From: Cryobacterium sp. MLB-32
GTDB taxonomy: Bacteria > Actinomycetota > Actinomycetes > Actinomycetales > Microbacteriaceae
NCBI RefSeq assembly: GCF_000738085.1
Contig: NZ_JPRS01000051.1
Location: forward strand, 1 to 32,204
Direction: 5' to 3'
DNA length: 32,204 nt
Below are positions 15,605 to 23,420 of the stretch, piece after piece. Each line of letters opens with the position of its first letter. The first letter of the stretch is position 1. The notes below the pieces were generated by a model that saw only the letters and a program-made list of their open reading frames with translations, had not been told where the DNA came from and did no database searches. Position numbers and translations under genes: made by a program.

Positions 15605-16403
15605 GTTTGGAAGCCATGATCGCCACGAAGTGCCCGATCAGGGACAGGAAGGCCAGCGGTACCAGTGCGGCGAGCAGCACCCGGTCGACCAGCGGCTCCC
15701 CGGCTACCAGGCCGACGAGCGCGGCCACGAAGATCACCATGGTGAGCTCGACGGAGTGGTAAAGGCGGTGGAAGGGCAGGAACCGAGCGAGCCGGCGAAC
15801 ACGCTTCAGGAGGCTCGAGGTCGGGGCTTTTTCCCCCTGAGTGTCGGCCAGTTTGGTGAGGCCGGCATTGGCCCGCGCGACATGCACCATGTCGTTGAGC
15901 GCTTTGTTCAGCACGATGATCAGGGCGAGAAGCAAGGCCAGACTGGTCCAGAGAAAATCGGCTGGGGCCTCAATCGGGTAGGCCGCCGCACGAAAGCCGA
16001 GCGCGATCGGAATGAGCGATTCGGTGGAGTAGTGACCGACCTTGTCAAGGAAGACGCCGGCCGGAGACGACGTGCGGCGCCAGCGCGCAACCTCACCGTC
16101 GCAGCAGTCGATCAGCATTTGCAGCTGTCCGAGGATCAGGGCCAGAAGCGCACCCCAGATCCCGGGGATGAGCAGCGCTGCGGCCGTGGACCATCCCACG
16201 AGGATCATCAAACCCGTGACGCCGTTGGCCGAGATGCGCGTCTTCAGGAGCATCCAGGTGATGTACGGAGAGATGTCTCGCAGGTACAGGCTGGCCGTCC
16301 AGTGCTCCGCGTTGGCGCGCAGTCGCACCTCCGGCGGCTGGGCCACCCTGCGCAACTCGGCGATCGAGGTGGGCCGCGCGAATCCGGGTGAGGCTTGCAT
16401 CAT
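15591..16403 (-). CDS. CDP-alcohol phosphotransferase with altered active site
   Basis: A 270-residue integral membrane enzyme that joins a CDP-linked alcohol to a hydroxyl acceptor with release of CMP. The CDP-OH signature begins correctly: D99, D102-G103, A106-R107, G116 and D120. The last position, normally Asp, is His (H124, in LDKVGHYSTE). In characterised enzymes that Asp is the general base. About six hydrophobic segments are present. I chose ATG 16403 (tandem ATGs, GGAAG upstream, two bases after the preceding stop); the longer open frame is Arg/His-rich and overlaps the upstream GT2. The substrate may be the product of the LicC-like enzyme at 9762, but that is inference. Confidence 0.88.
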   Translation of the reverse strand: MMQASPGFARPTSIAELRRVAQPPEVRLRANAEHWTASLYLRDISPYITWMLLKTRISANGVTGLMILVGWSTAAALLIPGIWGALLALILGQLQMLIDCCDGEVARWRRTSSPAGVFLDKVGHYSTESLIPIALGFRAAAYPIEAPADFLWTSLALLLALIIVLNKALNDMVHVARANAGLTKLADTQGEKAPTSSLLKRVRRLARFLPFHRLYHSVELTMVIFVAALVGLVAGEPLVDRVLLAALVPLAFLSLIGHFVAIMASKRVRS

Positions 16404-16405
16404 TG

Positions 16406-17461
16406 TTATCTTCCCGTGTGTGCCGTGATGTTGCTGGTGAGCTTGAGGAATCCAAGAACGAATCCGATGCCCCAGCAGAAGTGAATGCACGGCAAGACTA
16501 CGAGAAAGTTCAGGACGGCACGAAAACCATCGGGCCGGGCGACCGCGACGGTGGCCCCGATGACGATGGCCAGATACCCCGCGGGGGCGACGAAGCCGAG
16601 CAACAACCACGGTGCGGTGCCGTACAGTGCCTGGCCGATGCCGGCAAGGCCGAGCAGAATGCCGACGGCGACGGCCAACACCATGAGGGGCGGGATGAAA
16701 TAGCGGATGCCGTTGGCCGCCGGGTACCGGCGCGCCAGCTCACCGCGCCACAGGCCCGTCGACAGCATCTGGCGACCCAGCTTCGTCAGGCTCGACCGGG
16801 GGCGGTAGACCACCCGAAGCGCGGGTGTGAACCAGACCGTTCCCCCGGCTTCGCGGAGGCGACGATTGAGGTCCCAGTCCTGGCCGCGCTTGACGCCTTC
16901 ATCGAACAGTCCGACCGCGAGGATGCTCTCGGTACGAAAACAGCCGAGGTAGACCGTCTCGGCTGCGCCTTCCGTGCCACCGACATGGTGCGGGGTGCCG
17001 CCGAGCCCAATGCGCGCGCCATATGCCCGGGAGACGGCCTTCTCGAACGGGCTGATTCCCCGGGCATCCATGATGCCACCCACGTTATCGGCACCGGTTC
17101 GCTCCAGGGTCTCCACCGCGACCCGAGCGTAATTCGGAGGCAGGACGGAATGGGCATCGACCCGGATGACGACCGCATAGCGCGACGCCCGAATCGCGGT
17201 ATTGAGTCCGGCCGGGGTCGACCCCACGTCATTCGGGACGATCCGAATCCGGGAATCGACGGCCGCCATCTCCTCGACCAGCTCGGTCGTGCCGTCGATG
17301 CTGGGCCCGAGCGCGAGGGTCACCTCGAAGGGACCCGTGTAGTCCTGCTGCAGAAGGCTGACGACGGCGGCACGCACATGCGTCACCTCGTTGAGCACGG
17401 GCATCACATATGAGACCCCCGGCAGGAGTTGGTCACCACTCTGGCGCACGCGGCGGCCCAC
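16406..17461 (-). CDS. Family 2 glycosyltransferase with C-terminal membrane helices (ExoA-like)
   Basis: A 351-residue glycosyltransferase. GT-A motifs: [14 protein letters not shown] near the N-terminus, a metal site of the form DAH at 102-104 ([12 protein letters not shown]), and [16 protein letters not shown] for acceptor and catalytic positions. Three or four hydrophobic helices fill about 255-340. This arrangement resembles ExoA of succinoglycan synthesis. It is the first gene of the minus-strand group GT2 / CDP-alcohol phosphotransferase / GT2. GTG 17461 is the first usable start; no strong ribosome site was seen, and the frame is open upstream through the repeat array without another start codon. 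Confidence 0.88.
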   Translation of the reverse strand: MGRRVRQSGDQLLPGVSYVMPVLNEVTHVRAAVVSLLQQDYTGPFEVTLALGPSIDGTTELVEEMAAVDSRIRIVPNDVGSTPAGLNTAIRASRYAVVIRVDAHSVLPPNYARVAVETLERTGADNVGGIMDARGISPFEKAVSRAYGARIGLGGTPHHVGGTEGAAETVYLGCFRTESILAVGLFDEGVKRGQDWDLNRRLREAGGTVWFTPALRVVYRPRSSLTKLGRQMLSTGLWRGELARRYPAANGIRYFIPPLMVLAVAVGILLGLAGIGQALYGTAPWLLLGFVAPAGYLAIVIGATVAVARPDGFRAVLNFLVVLPCIHFCWGIGFVLGFLKLTSNITAHTGR

Positions 17462-17537
17462 TTTCGGGTAGTTGGGTAGGCGACCCAGCTTATCATCCGA
17501 CCCTTGCCTCCGGCCCTCCCCGTGTGCGGTTGCACGC

Positions 17538-17597
17538 AGAACCCCCTCGGACTGTCCCAGGGGTTCTGTCCGAGGGGGTTCTGTCCGAGGGGGTTCT
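17538..17597. terminator. Perfect 15-bp stem with competing partners
   Basis: AGAACCCCCTCGGAC at 17538-17552 is the exact reverse complement of 17568-17582 and again of 17583-17597, giving a 15-bp stem with a loop of 15 or 30 bases. It lies downstream of the protease gene (stop at 17689) and upstream of the ExoA-like gene. It could stop or stabilise the protease transcript, but no U-run follows. The two partner copies belong to the tandem array at 17560-17673. Confidence 0.55.
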
Positions 17598-17673
17598 GTC
17601 CGAGGGTGTACTGCCCAACGGGGTACTGCCCAACGGGGTACTGCCCAACGGGGTACTGCCCAACGGGGTACTG
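17560..17673. repeat. Degenerate 15-bp tandem repeat, seven full units
   Basis: Three exact units GGGGTTCTGTCCGAG (17560-17604) are followed by one variant (17605-17619), three exact units GGGGTACTGCCCAAC (17620-17664) and a partial unit. The two unit types agree at 11 of 15 positions (GGGGTWCTGYCCRAS), so they share an origin. The region is between genes on the minus strand. As 15 is a multiple of three, several frames stay open and read as five-residue repeats, but no frame has a credible start. The block-wise homogeneity suggests recent slippage or unequal exchange. Confidence 0.93.
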
Positions 17674-17688
17674 GAAGGAGCGGTTGCG

Positions 17689-19305
17689 TCAGCTCGAGAG
17701 CTCGCCCACCGTGACGGATACCGTGGTCGACTGGCCGCCTCGCATGTACGTCAGATCCGCCGTTCCCCCAGCCGGAAGCACACGCACCTGGGCGGTGAGG
17801 TCATTGGGGTCCGTGATCGGTATGCCGTTGAAGTTGGTGACCACGTCACCGGACTTCAGACCCGCCTTCTCGGCGGCGCCGCCCGACGAGACGTCCTTGA
17901 TGAGCGCACCCACCGTCGTGCTGCCCGAATCGCTCGTGGCCGCCTGCACACTCGCACCAAGCAGTCCGTGCGTCGCCTTGCCGTCGGCGATGATTTCCTG
18001 GGAGATGCGTTCCGCGAAGTTCGATGGAATCGAGAAGCCCACACCGATACTGCCGGCGGCCGACCCCGAGCCGCTGCCACCGGCATTAGCGATGGCCACG
18101 TTGATGCCGATCAGCTCGCCCTTGCTGTTGAGCAGGGCACCACCCGAGTTACCGGGGTTAATCGCGGCATCCGTCTGGATCACCGGCAGAGAGATGCTGC
18201 CCGTGGTCTGGGGCGCCGGCTGCTGCGTGCCGTCCTTGTTGGGAATGTCGAAGTTCCAGAAGTCGAACGGGTTAGCCCCGTTGCCCTGGTCGGGCGTGGT
18301 CTGGTCCGGAGTGGTCGGCGCGGCCGATGACGCCACGGTAATGCTGCGGTTGAGGGCGCTCACGATGCCGTTGGTGACCGTTCCGGCCAGGCCAAGCGGA
18401 GAGCCGATGGCAATGGCGGTGTCACCGACATTGAGCTTGCCCGAGTCGGCCCATTGGATCGGGGTAAGACCCTTCGCATCCGTGAGTTTGATGACCGCGA
18501 GGTCGGAGATCGGATCGGTGCCCACGACCGTGGCGGCATAAAGCCTGCCGTCGTTGCCCTTTACCTGGATCGTGGCGTCACCGACGGCACCGTCGAGGGT
18601 GACGACGTGGGTGTTGGTGAGGACATAACCGTCGTCGCTGAGAATGACACCCGAACCCGTGCCGCCGTTCTGGCCGCTGGCGACCTCGATCGTCACGACG
18701 CTCGGCGAGGCCTTAGCGGCCACCGCGGTGATCTCATTCACGCTGTCCGTATTGTTCACGACCACGTTGCTCGCGCCCTGAGACTGGTTGGCCGGCACGC
18801 TCGTGCTCTGGTTGGAGTCGACGAGGGCGTAGATGCCGGCGCCGGATGCTCCGCCGACAAGCGCGGCGATGGCCAGCGCGGCGATGAGGCCCACGCTGGT
18901 GCGGCGCCGCGCTGAGTCCTTCGTCAGAGCCGGTCCACCGGGAGCGGTCGACTGTCCATTGGCGGTGGCGTAGTCCTGCTCGGCGGCAGGCGTGGCCGGC
19001 ACGGGTCGACCGAAGGCATCCGTCGGATACGCCGCCGTGGCAGTCCTGTCGGCGGCCGTCGTAGCCGGTGCGGCAGGGTACGACGGGTATGCGGCGAGGT
19101 CAGGCTGTGCGGTGGCGTCAGGCTGTGCGCTGGCGTCGGGTGCGGGAGTCACGTCGGATACGGGAGTCACGTCGGATACGGGAGTCACATCGGGTACGGG
19201 AGTGGCCGGCGGTGCCGCGGCCTCACCGGAACCGTCCACGGAGAAAGAAGCGGTCTCGTCGTGGGGTTCGGGCGTGGGACCGGAATCCTGGTTTTTGTCA
19301 GTCAT
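17689..19305 (-). CDS. HtrA/DegP-like membrane-anchored serine protease with PDZ domain
   Basis: A 538-residue S1C protease for extracytoplasmic protein quality control. Residues 1-135 are a cytoplasmic, Pro/Ala/Asp-rich disordered tail with VSDVTP repeats; one membrane helix spans about 137-161; the trypsin-like domain covers about 190-440 with the triad H233 (TNTHVV), D268 (SDLAVIKL) and S387 (NPGNSGGA); a PDZ domain fills about 447-535. A Pro/Asp/Gln-rich insert (322-372, including FDFWNFDIPN) lies just before the active-site region and may gate it. ATG 19305 follows AAGGAG; an open frame upstream adds 24 doubtful residues. This layout is common in Actinobacteria. It is divergent from the aminotransferase gene. 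Confidence 0.95.
   Translation of the reverse strand: MTDKNQDSGPTPEPHDETASFSVDGSGEAAAPPATPVPDVTPVSDVTPVSDVTPAPDASAQPDATAQPDLAAYPSYPAAPATTAADRTATAAYPTDAFGRPVPATPAAEQDYATANGQSTAPGGPALTKDSARRRTSVGLIAALAIAALVGGASGAGIYALVDSNQSTSVPANQSQGASNVVVNNTDSVNEITAVAAKASPSVVTIEVASGQNGGTGSGVILSDDGYVLTNTHVVTLDGAVGDATIQVKGNDGRLYAATVVGTDPISDLAVIKLTDAKGLTPIQWADSGKLNVGDTAIAIGSPLGLAGTVTNGIVSALNRSITVASSAAPTTPDQTTPDQGNGANPFDFWNFDIPNKDGTQQPAPQTTGSISLPVIQTDAAINPGNSGGALLNSKGELIGINVAIANAGGSGSGSAAGSIGVGFSIPSNFAERISQEIIADGKATHGLLGASVQAATSDSGSTTVGALIKDVSSGGAAEKAGLKSGDVVTNFNGIPITDPNDLTAQVRVLPAGGTADLTYMRGGQSTTVSVTVGELSS
19101..19203. repeat. 18-bp tandem repeats in the protease N-terminal tail
   Basis: Two 18-base units CAGGCTGTGCGGTGGCGT (19101-19136, one change) precede about three units around GGAGTCACGTCGGATACG. 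Together they encode the AQPDAT and SDVTPV repeats of the protease tail. The period is the same as in the ABC ATPase extension but the sequence is unrelated. Confidence 0.85.
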
Positions 19306-19354
19306 GGGGTGCTCCTTCCAAGCAACGCCAGTTTTGCGCCCAAACCTGAACGTT

Positions 19355-19382
19355 TGATATGGACAGACTGGGAGCAATCAAT
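19355..19382 (-). promoter_or_regulatory. Putative protease promoter
   Basis: On the minus strand, TTGATT (19377-19382) and TATCAA (19355-19360) are separated by 16 bases, about 50 bases before the protease start. By eye this is one of the better -35/-10 pairs in the window. Confidence 0.45.
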
Positions 19383-19444
19383 GACCCTGCTGCTCGTCGC
19401 TGAGCGAGAGGATGTCGTAGTTTGGAACTTATGGGGAAAACACG

Positions 19445-20650
19445 ATGACGATCTCGGGCGCCTGGCGCCGAACGGCCGCTGGTGCGGGACTTCTCGCCGC
19501 GGACGGCACCGTGACCGCCAGCATCTTCGCCGAGATGAGCGCGCTCGCGGTTCGAACGGGAGCGATCAACCTCGGGCAGGGGTTTCCCGACGAGGACGGC
19601 CCGGTCGAAGTTCTCGAGGCCGCACGACGGGCGATTGCGGACGGCGTGAACCAGTATCCGCCGGGTCGGGGCACCCTCGAGCTGCGCCAGGCGATCAGCC
19701 GGCACCAACACAGGTTCTACGGTCTGAGCGTCGATCCCGACACGGAGGTGCTCGTCACGGCGGGTGCCACCGAGGCACTGGCCGCCACGATCCTCGCCCT
19801 TCTTGAACCGGGTGACGAGGTCGTCACGTTTGAGCCTTTCTATGACGCGTACGGTGGGTTGATCGCCCTCGGTGGCGGTGTCCATCGCACGGTGCCGCTG
19901 CGGTCCCCCGATTTTCAACCCGACCTCGATCTCCTTCGGGCCGCTGTCACGGACCGAACGCGGCTGATCGTCGTCAATGATCCGCATAACCCCACGGGAA
20001 CCGTATTCTCCCGCGAGACCCGCGAGCTGATCGTGAACCTGGCGCACCGGCACGATGCTCTCATCGTCACCGACGAGGTGTACGAGCACCTCACGTTCGG
20101 GGTACCGCATATTCCCATCAGCACCCTCCCGGGCGCCGCTGAGCGAACCGTCACCATTTCGTCCGGTGGAAAAACCTTCAGTCTCACCGGATGGAAGGTG
20201 GGCTGGCTCACCGCACCGGCCGCTCTCGTGACGGCCATCCTGGCGGTCAAGCAGTTCCTCACCTACGTGAACGGCGCTCCCTTCCAACCGGCCATCGCCG
20301 TGGGGCTGGATCTTCCGGACGCCTTCTACACCGCGACCGCCCAGGACCTTCGCGCCAAACGCGACGTGCTCGCCCGGGGACTCACCACGGCCGGGTTCAG
20401 CATCAGCCAGCCGCGCGGTTCCTATTTCATCGTGGCCGATGCGACGAATCTCGGCTATACCGACGGTGTGGAATTCTGCCGGGTGCTACCCGAGCTCGCC
20501 GGGGTCGTCACCGTGCCGGTCACCGCGTTCTGCTCACCGCGCTACCGCGCGGACTACGCCCCGCTCGTGCGCTTCGCCTACTGCAAGAAGGTCGAGGTGC
20601 TCGAGCGGGCCGCCACCCAACTGTCTGCGCTCTCCGCGCGAGCGTCCTAG
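19445..20650 (+). CDS. PLP-dependent class I aminotransferase
   Basis: A 401-residue fold-type I aminotransferase. Motifs: INLGQGFPDEDGP, QYPPGRGTLELRQAI, the VTAGATEAL cofactor loop, NDPHNPTG, TDEVYEHL with the PLP-binding Asp and Tyr, and the Schiff-base Lys at K243 (SSGGKTFSLTGWKVGW). It resembles the kynurenine/glutamine transaminase and N-succinyldiaminopimelate aminotransferase (DapC) group, which sequence alone cannot separate. ATG 19445 has only a weak GGGG upstream. The stop overlaps the convergent Old Yellow Enzyme gene by four bases in CTAG. Confidence 0.93.
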   Translation: MTISGAWRRTAAGAGLLAADGTVTASIFAEMSALAVRTGAINLGQGFPDEDGPVEVLEAARRAIADGVNQYPPGRGTLELRQAISRHQHRFYGLSVDPDTEVLVTAGATEALAATILALLEPGDEVVTFEPFYDAYGGLIALGGGVHRTVPLRSPDFQPDLDLLRAAVTDRTRLIVVNDPHNPTGTVFSRETRELIVNLAHRHDALIVTDEVYEHLTFGVPHIPISTLPGAAERTVTISSGGKTFSLTGWKVGWLTAPAALVTAILAVKQFLTYVNGAPFQPAIAVGLDLPDAFYTATAQDLRAKRDVLARGLTTAGFSISQPRGSYFIVADATNLGYTDGVEFCRVLPELAGVVTVPVTAFCSPRYRADYAPLVRFAYCKKVEVLERAATQLSALSARAS

Positions 20651-21723
20651 GCGCGAACGAGGGCCGGGTAGTCCGTGTAGCCCTCCGGTCCATCGCCGTA
20701 GAACGTCGCCGCGTTCGGCACATTGAGCGGCAGATCTTCCTGCCAGCGGTAGGCGAGATCGGGGTTGGCGATCGCGGGACGTCCGACCACCACGGCCTCC
20801 GCGTGTCCGTCGTCCAGCAGGCTCACGGCTTCCGCGCGGGTCGTCATTTCACTGAATCCGCTGTTGACCAGAACCGAACCGGCGAAACGACGGCGAAGTT
20901 CCTGAACAAGCGTGCCCGTCGGCTCGGCGTGCAGCACGCTGAGGTAGGCGAGGCCGAGCGGCGCGAGTGCGTCCACGAGCGCGCCGTACGTAGCCGTGAG
21001 ATCCGCTGAATCGGTCTCAAGGGCATCCTGGATGTTGTGCTCAGGGGAGATTCGAAGCCCGACCCGGCCGGCACCGATGGCATTCGCCACCGCCGTGACA
21101 ACCTCCACCACGAACCGAGCCCGGTGTGCGGGCGAGCCGCCGTAGCCATCCTCACGCTGGTTGGATGCCGGCGACAGGAACTCATGAAGAAGGTAGCCGT
21201 TGGCCGAGTGGATCTCCACGCCGTCGAGACCCGCAGCGATCGCGTTGCGGGACGCCTGCACGAATTCCTCGATCACCCCGGTCAGCTCGTCCGAGTCCAG
21301 TGCGTGGGGCACGGGGTAGGGCAGCTTTCCCTCGTAGGTGTGGGTCTGACCGTCGATGGCAATCGCGCTGGGACCAACGACGGTGCGTCCTCCGGTGGTC
21401 GCCTCGTGGGTGACGCGGCCCGCGTGCATCACCTGGGCGACAATCTGTCCGCCCGCGGCATGCACACCGTCGGCGACCCGTCGCCAGCCCTCGATCTGCT
21501 CGGGCGTCACCAGTCCGGGCTGGCCCGGAAAGCCCTGGCCGGCATGGCTCGGATAGGTGCCCTCCGTGACGATCAGTCCGAGTGAGGCCCTCTGGGCGTA
21601 GTGCTCGGCCACCATCTCACCGGGCACGCCTGCCGCGCCAGATCGGGTGCGGGTCAGGGGCGCCATGACCAGACGGTTTGTCAGGTGCAGATCGCCGAGG
21701 GTTGTCGGGGAAAACAATTTCAC
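20647..21723 (-). CDS. Old Yellow Enzyme family NADPH:flavin alkene reductase
   Basis: A 358-residue FMN-dependent ene-reductase that reduces activated C=C bonds or nitro groups using NAD(P)H. It keeps NRLVMAPLTRTR at the start, QVMHAGRV, the substrate-binding pair H172 and N175 (IHSANGYLLHEFLSP), NQREDGYGGS and the FMN-binding VVVGRPAIANPDL near the end. Closest to the NemA/XenB-type classical group. It starts at GTG 21723; only a weak AAGAG is upstream. No redox-responsive regulator is adjacent. It diverges from the alpha/beta hydrolase gene across about 160 bp. Confidence 0.95.
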   Translation of the reverse strand: MKLFSPTTLGDLHLTNRLVMAPLTRTRSGAAGVPGEMVAEHYAQRASLGLIVTEGTYPSHAGQGFPGQPGLVTPEQIEGWRRVADGVHAAGGQIVAQVMHAGRVTHEATTGGRTVVGPSAIAIDGQTHTYEGKLPYPVPHALDSDELTGVIEEFVQASRNAIAAGLDGVEIHSANGYLLHEFLSPASNQREDGYGGSPAHRARFVVEVVTAVANAIGAGRVGLRISPEHNIQDALETDSADLTATYGALVDALAPLGLAYLSVLHAEPTGTLVQELRRRFAGSVLVNSGFSEMTTRAEAVSLLDDGHAEAVVVGRPAIANPDLAYRWQEDLPLNVPNAATFYGDGPEGYTDYPALVRA

Positions 21724-21882
21724 TGGTCACTCTTTTCGTTGTCGGGCAGGTTTCACTGCCGTTCCGATGACAACGGGGGCATTCCACCGAGTATTCCTCC
21801 CTGAGAATCCACTCGACATACGGCAGACCGCGGGAAGAGACCCCTGACCAATCCGCGAGGCCGAGCGCGACGAACCCCTGCT

Positions 21883-22884
21883 ATGACCGTCCTCGCCCAT
21901 CGCCCCGGCCGCCACGCTTCGCCGCAGCTGACGGCGGATGTCCTGAGCCGGCAGTATTGCCCGTTTCCGCTCGAGGCCGATGCTCGCCGCTTCGGCCTGA
22001 CCACAAGCTCGATGCGCCTCGGCATCGGCACCGTCGCCGTGCGGCACGGACGACGCACAGGCAGCGACACCGCCACCATCCTGCTTCACGGGGCCGCGGG
22101 CTCGTGGACCACCTGGACGCCCCTCCTGTCGGCGGCGGATGCGCTCCGCGCCGACGAACCCGATTCGAGTGCTGCCCGGATGACCGACCTCGTCATCCCC
22201 GATCTGCCGGGATGGGGAGACACCGCACTTCCCGCCGACCCGGCACACCTCACGATCGAAACAATGGCGGCCACGGTCGCCGATATCGCCCGCGCGCTGG
22301 GTTACCGCCGCTGGCGCGTGGTGGGTCATTCCATGGGCGGGCTCATCGCCCTGCAGTTGGCTGCCGCCGAAACGCGTGCGACGGTCTCAGTGGGCCTGGT
22401 CTCTGCCACAACCTTCTCCGTCATCGAGAGCGTGCGCCATCCGCTCGCCGGATTCGGTCTGTTGCCCGGCTACGCGTCACTCCTGCAGGTGATGCGAGTG
22501 CTCCGCCTCACCGGCACGTGGGGACGCACCTGTGTGGCCTTTCTCGCCCGGGCGTCCCTGTTGCGCGGGCTGGTTGCTCCTCTCTTCCGTCACCCGGCTC
22601 GCATCCACGCAAGCATCATCCACGCGCTCGGGCAAGAGGTGCGCCCCGCGGGATTCAGCATCGCGTCCGCACGGGCCGGAGCCTATGATGCAGCGGCCTC
22701 CTGGAAACGAATCGAGTGCCCGGTGCGGGCAACTCACGGCGACAGGGACGTGTTCGTTGCCACACGCGACGCGCGCCGACTGCACGACGTGCTCGCAGAT
22801 TTTCGGATCATCTCCCTGCCGGACACGGGTCATTTCGGCCATATTGAACGCCCGTGTGACGTTCTGAGGTCTCTTCCCGCCTAG
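21883..22884 (+). CDS. Alpha/beta hydrolase
   Basis: A 333-residue cytoplasmic hydrolase of the alpha/beta fold. The oxyanion region is LLHGAAGSWTTW; the nucleophile elbow is GHSMGG with S150; the acid is D287 or D289 (HGDRDVF); the His is H317 (PDTGHFGHIERP). A lid insert lies at about 178-250. No signal peptide is seen, and the first 45 residues precede the fold. Substrate not known; lipase, esterase and C-C hydrolase are all possible. ATG 21883 lacks a clear ribosome site. Confidence 0.88.
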   Translation: MTVLAHRPGRHASPQLTADVLSRQYCPFPLEADARRFGLTTSSMRLGIGTVAVRHGRRTGSDTATILLHGAAGSWTTWTPLLSAADALRADEPDSSAARMTDLVIPDLPGWGDTALPADPAHLTIETMAATVADIARALGYRRWRVVGHSMGGLIALQLAAAETRATVSVGLVSATTFSVIESVRHPLAGFGLLPGYASLLQVMRVLRLTGTWGRTCVAFLARASLLRGLVAPLFRHPARIHASIIHALGQEVRPAGFSIASARAGAYDAAASWKRIECPVRATHGDRDVFVATRDARRLHDVLADFRIISLPDTGHFGHIERPCDVLRSLPA

Positions 22885-23033
22885 GGTCGGTGCTGCCAGT
22901 GCGCCGGGAACATCGCCCTTTCCTTGCTCCTGCCCCCCAAACGGAGGACAATTGGGGAAATCCGGCAAGAAATGCTGTGTCAGCGCCGCTCGCACCGTTC
23001 CGGCTCCCCCGCGCAATGACCGGAAGCGACACC

Positions 23034-23420
23034 ATGGGCTCTCTGACGTACGACCGAGTAGTGGTCGAATTCGACGATCGAGTATTGGCTCACCTCCAAC
23101 TCGTGATCATTCAGAAGCTGCGGCGTGGAGAAAGCTTCCTACTATCCTGGCGGGATGCCGCTGTCGTGGGCGACGGACGCAGCTCCGCGTGGATGCACCC
23201 GGCGATTCCGCTGTACTTCAAGTTCAGTGGAGGACACCCCCCGAGCATCAACCCGAATTGGGTCGCCCAGCTCACCCGATCGGCGAACAGCTCCCAAGGA
23301 CTGATCGTGACGGGCGAGGACACATCCAACGCCGAGCCCGACAAGTCCCTGCGTTCGGAACCATCAACCAACATTCGAACGGCCGCACCATCACGCGCGA
23401 CGAAAGCGACCCCGCGCTAG
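23034..23420 (+). CDS. DUF7882-type small protein
   Basis: A 128-residue protein with the lineage-specific N-terminal block GSLTYDRVVVEFDDRVLAHL and IIQKLRRGESFLLSWRDA, then WMHPAIPLYFKFSGG and a closing LTRSANSSQGLIVTGED. I recall that related short proteins from Microbacteriaceae are often named ATP-dependent DNA ligase, although they lack a ligase KxDG motif; function is unknown. The last 30 residues are Ser/Thr/Arg-rich. ATG 23034 with GGAAG upstream starts the conserved block; a longer open frame from 22890 looks non-coding. Its stop shares CTAG with the convergent amidase gene. Confidence 0.85.
   Translation: MGSLTYDRVVVEFDDRVLAHLQLVIIQKLRRGESFLLSWRDAAVVGDGRSSAWMHPAIPLYFKFSGGHPPSINPNWVAQLTRSANSSQGLIVTGEDTSNAEPDKSLRSEPSTNIRTAAPSRATKATPR

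Noticed and set aside
17538..17673. Possible CRISPR array.
   Set aside because: Units are 15 bp and directly adjacent with no spacers; no cas genes are nearby.
17504..18541. A long plus-strand frame with cysteine-bearing pentapeptide repeats (GFCPR, GYCPT).
   Set aside because: It reads antisense through the protease gene; the repeats follow from a 15-bp array whose period is a multiple of three. No ribosome site or family match.
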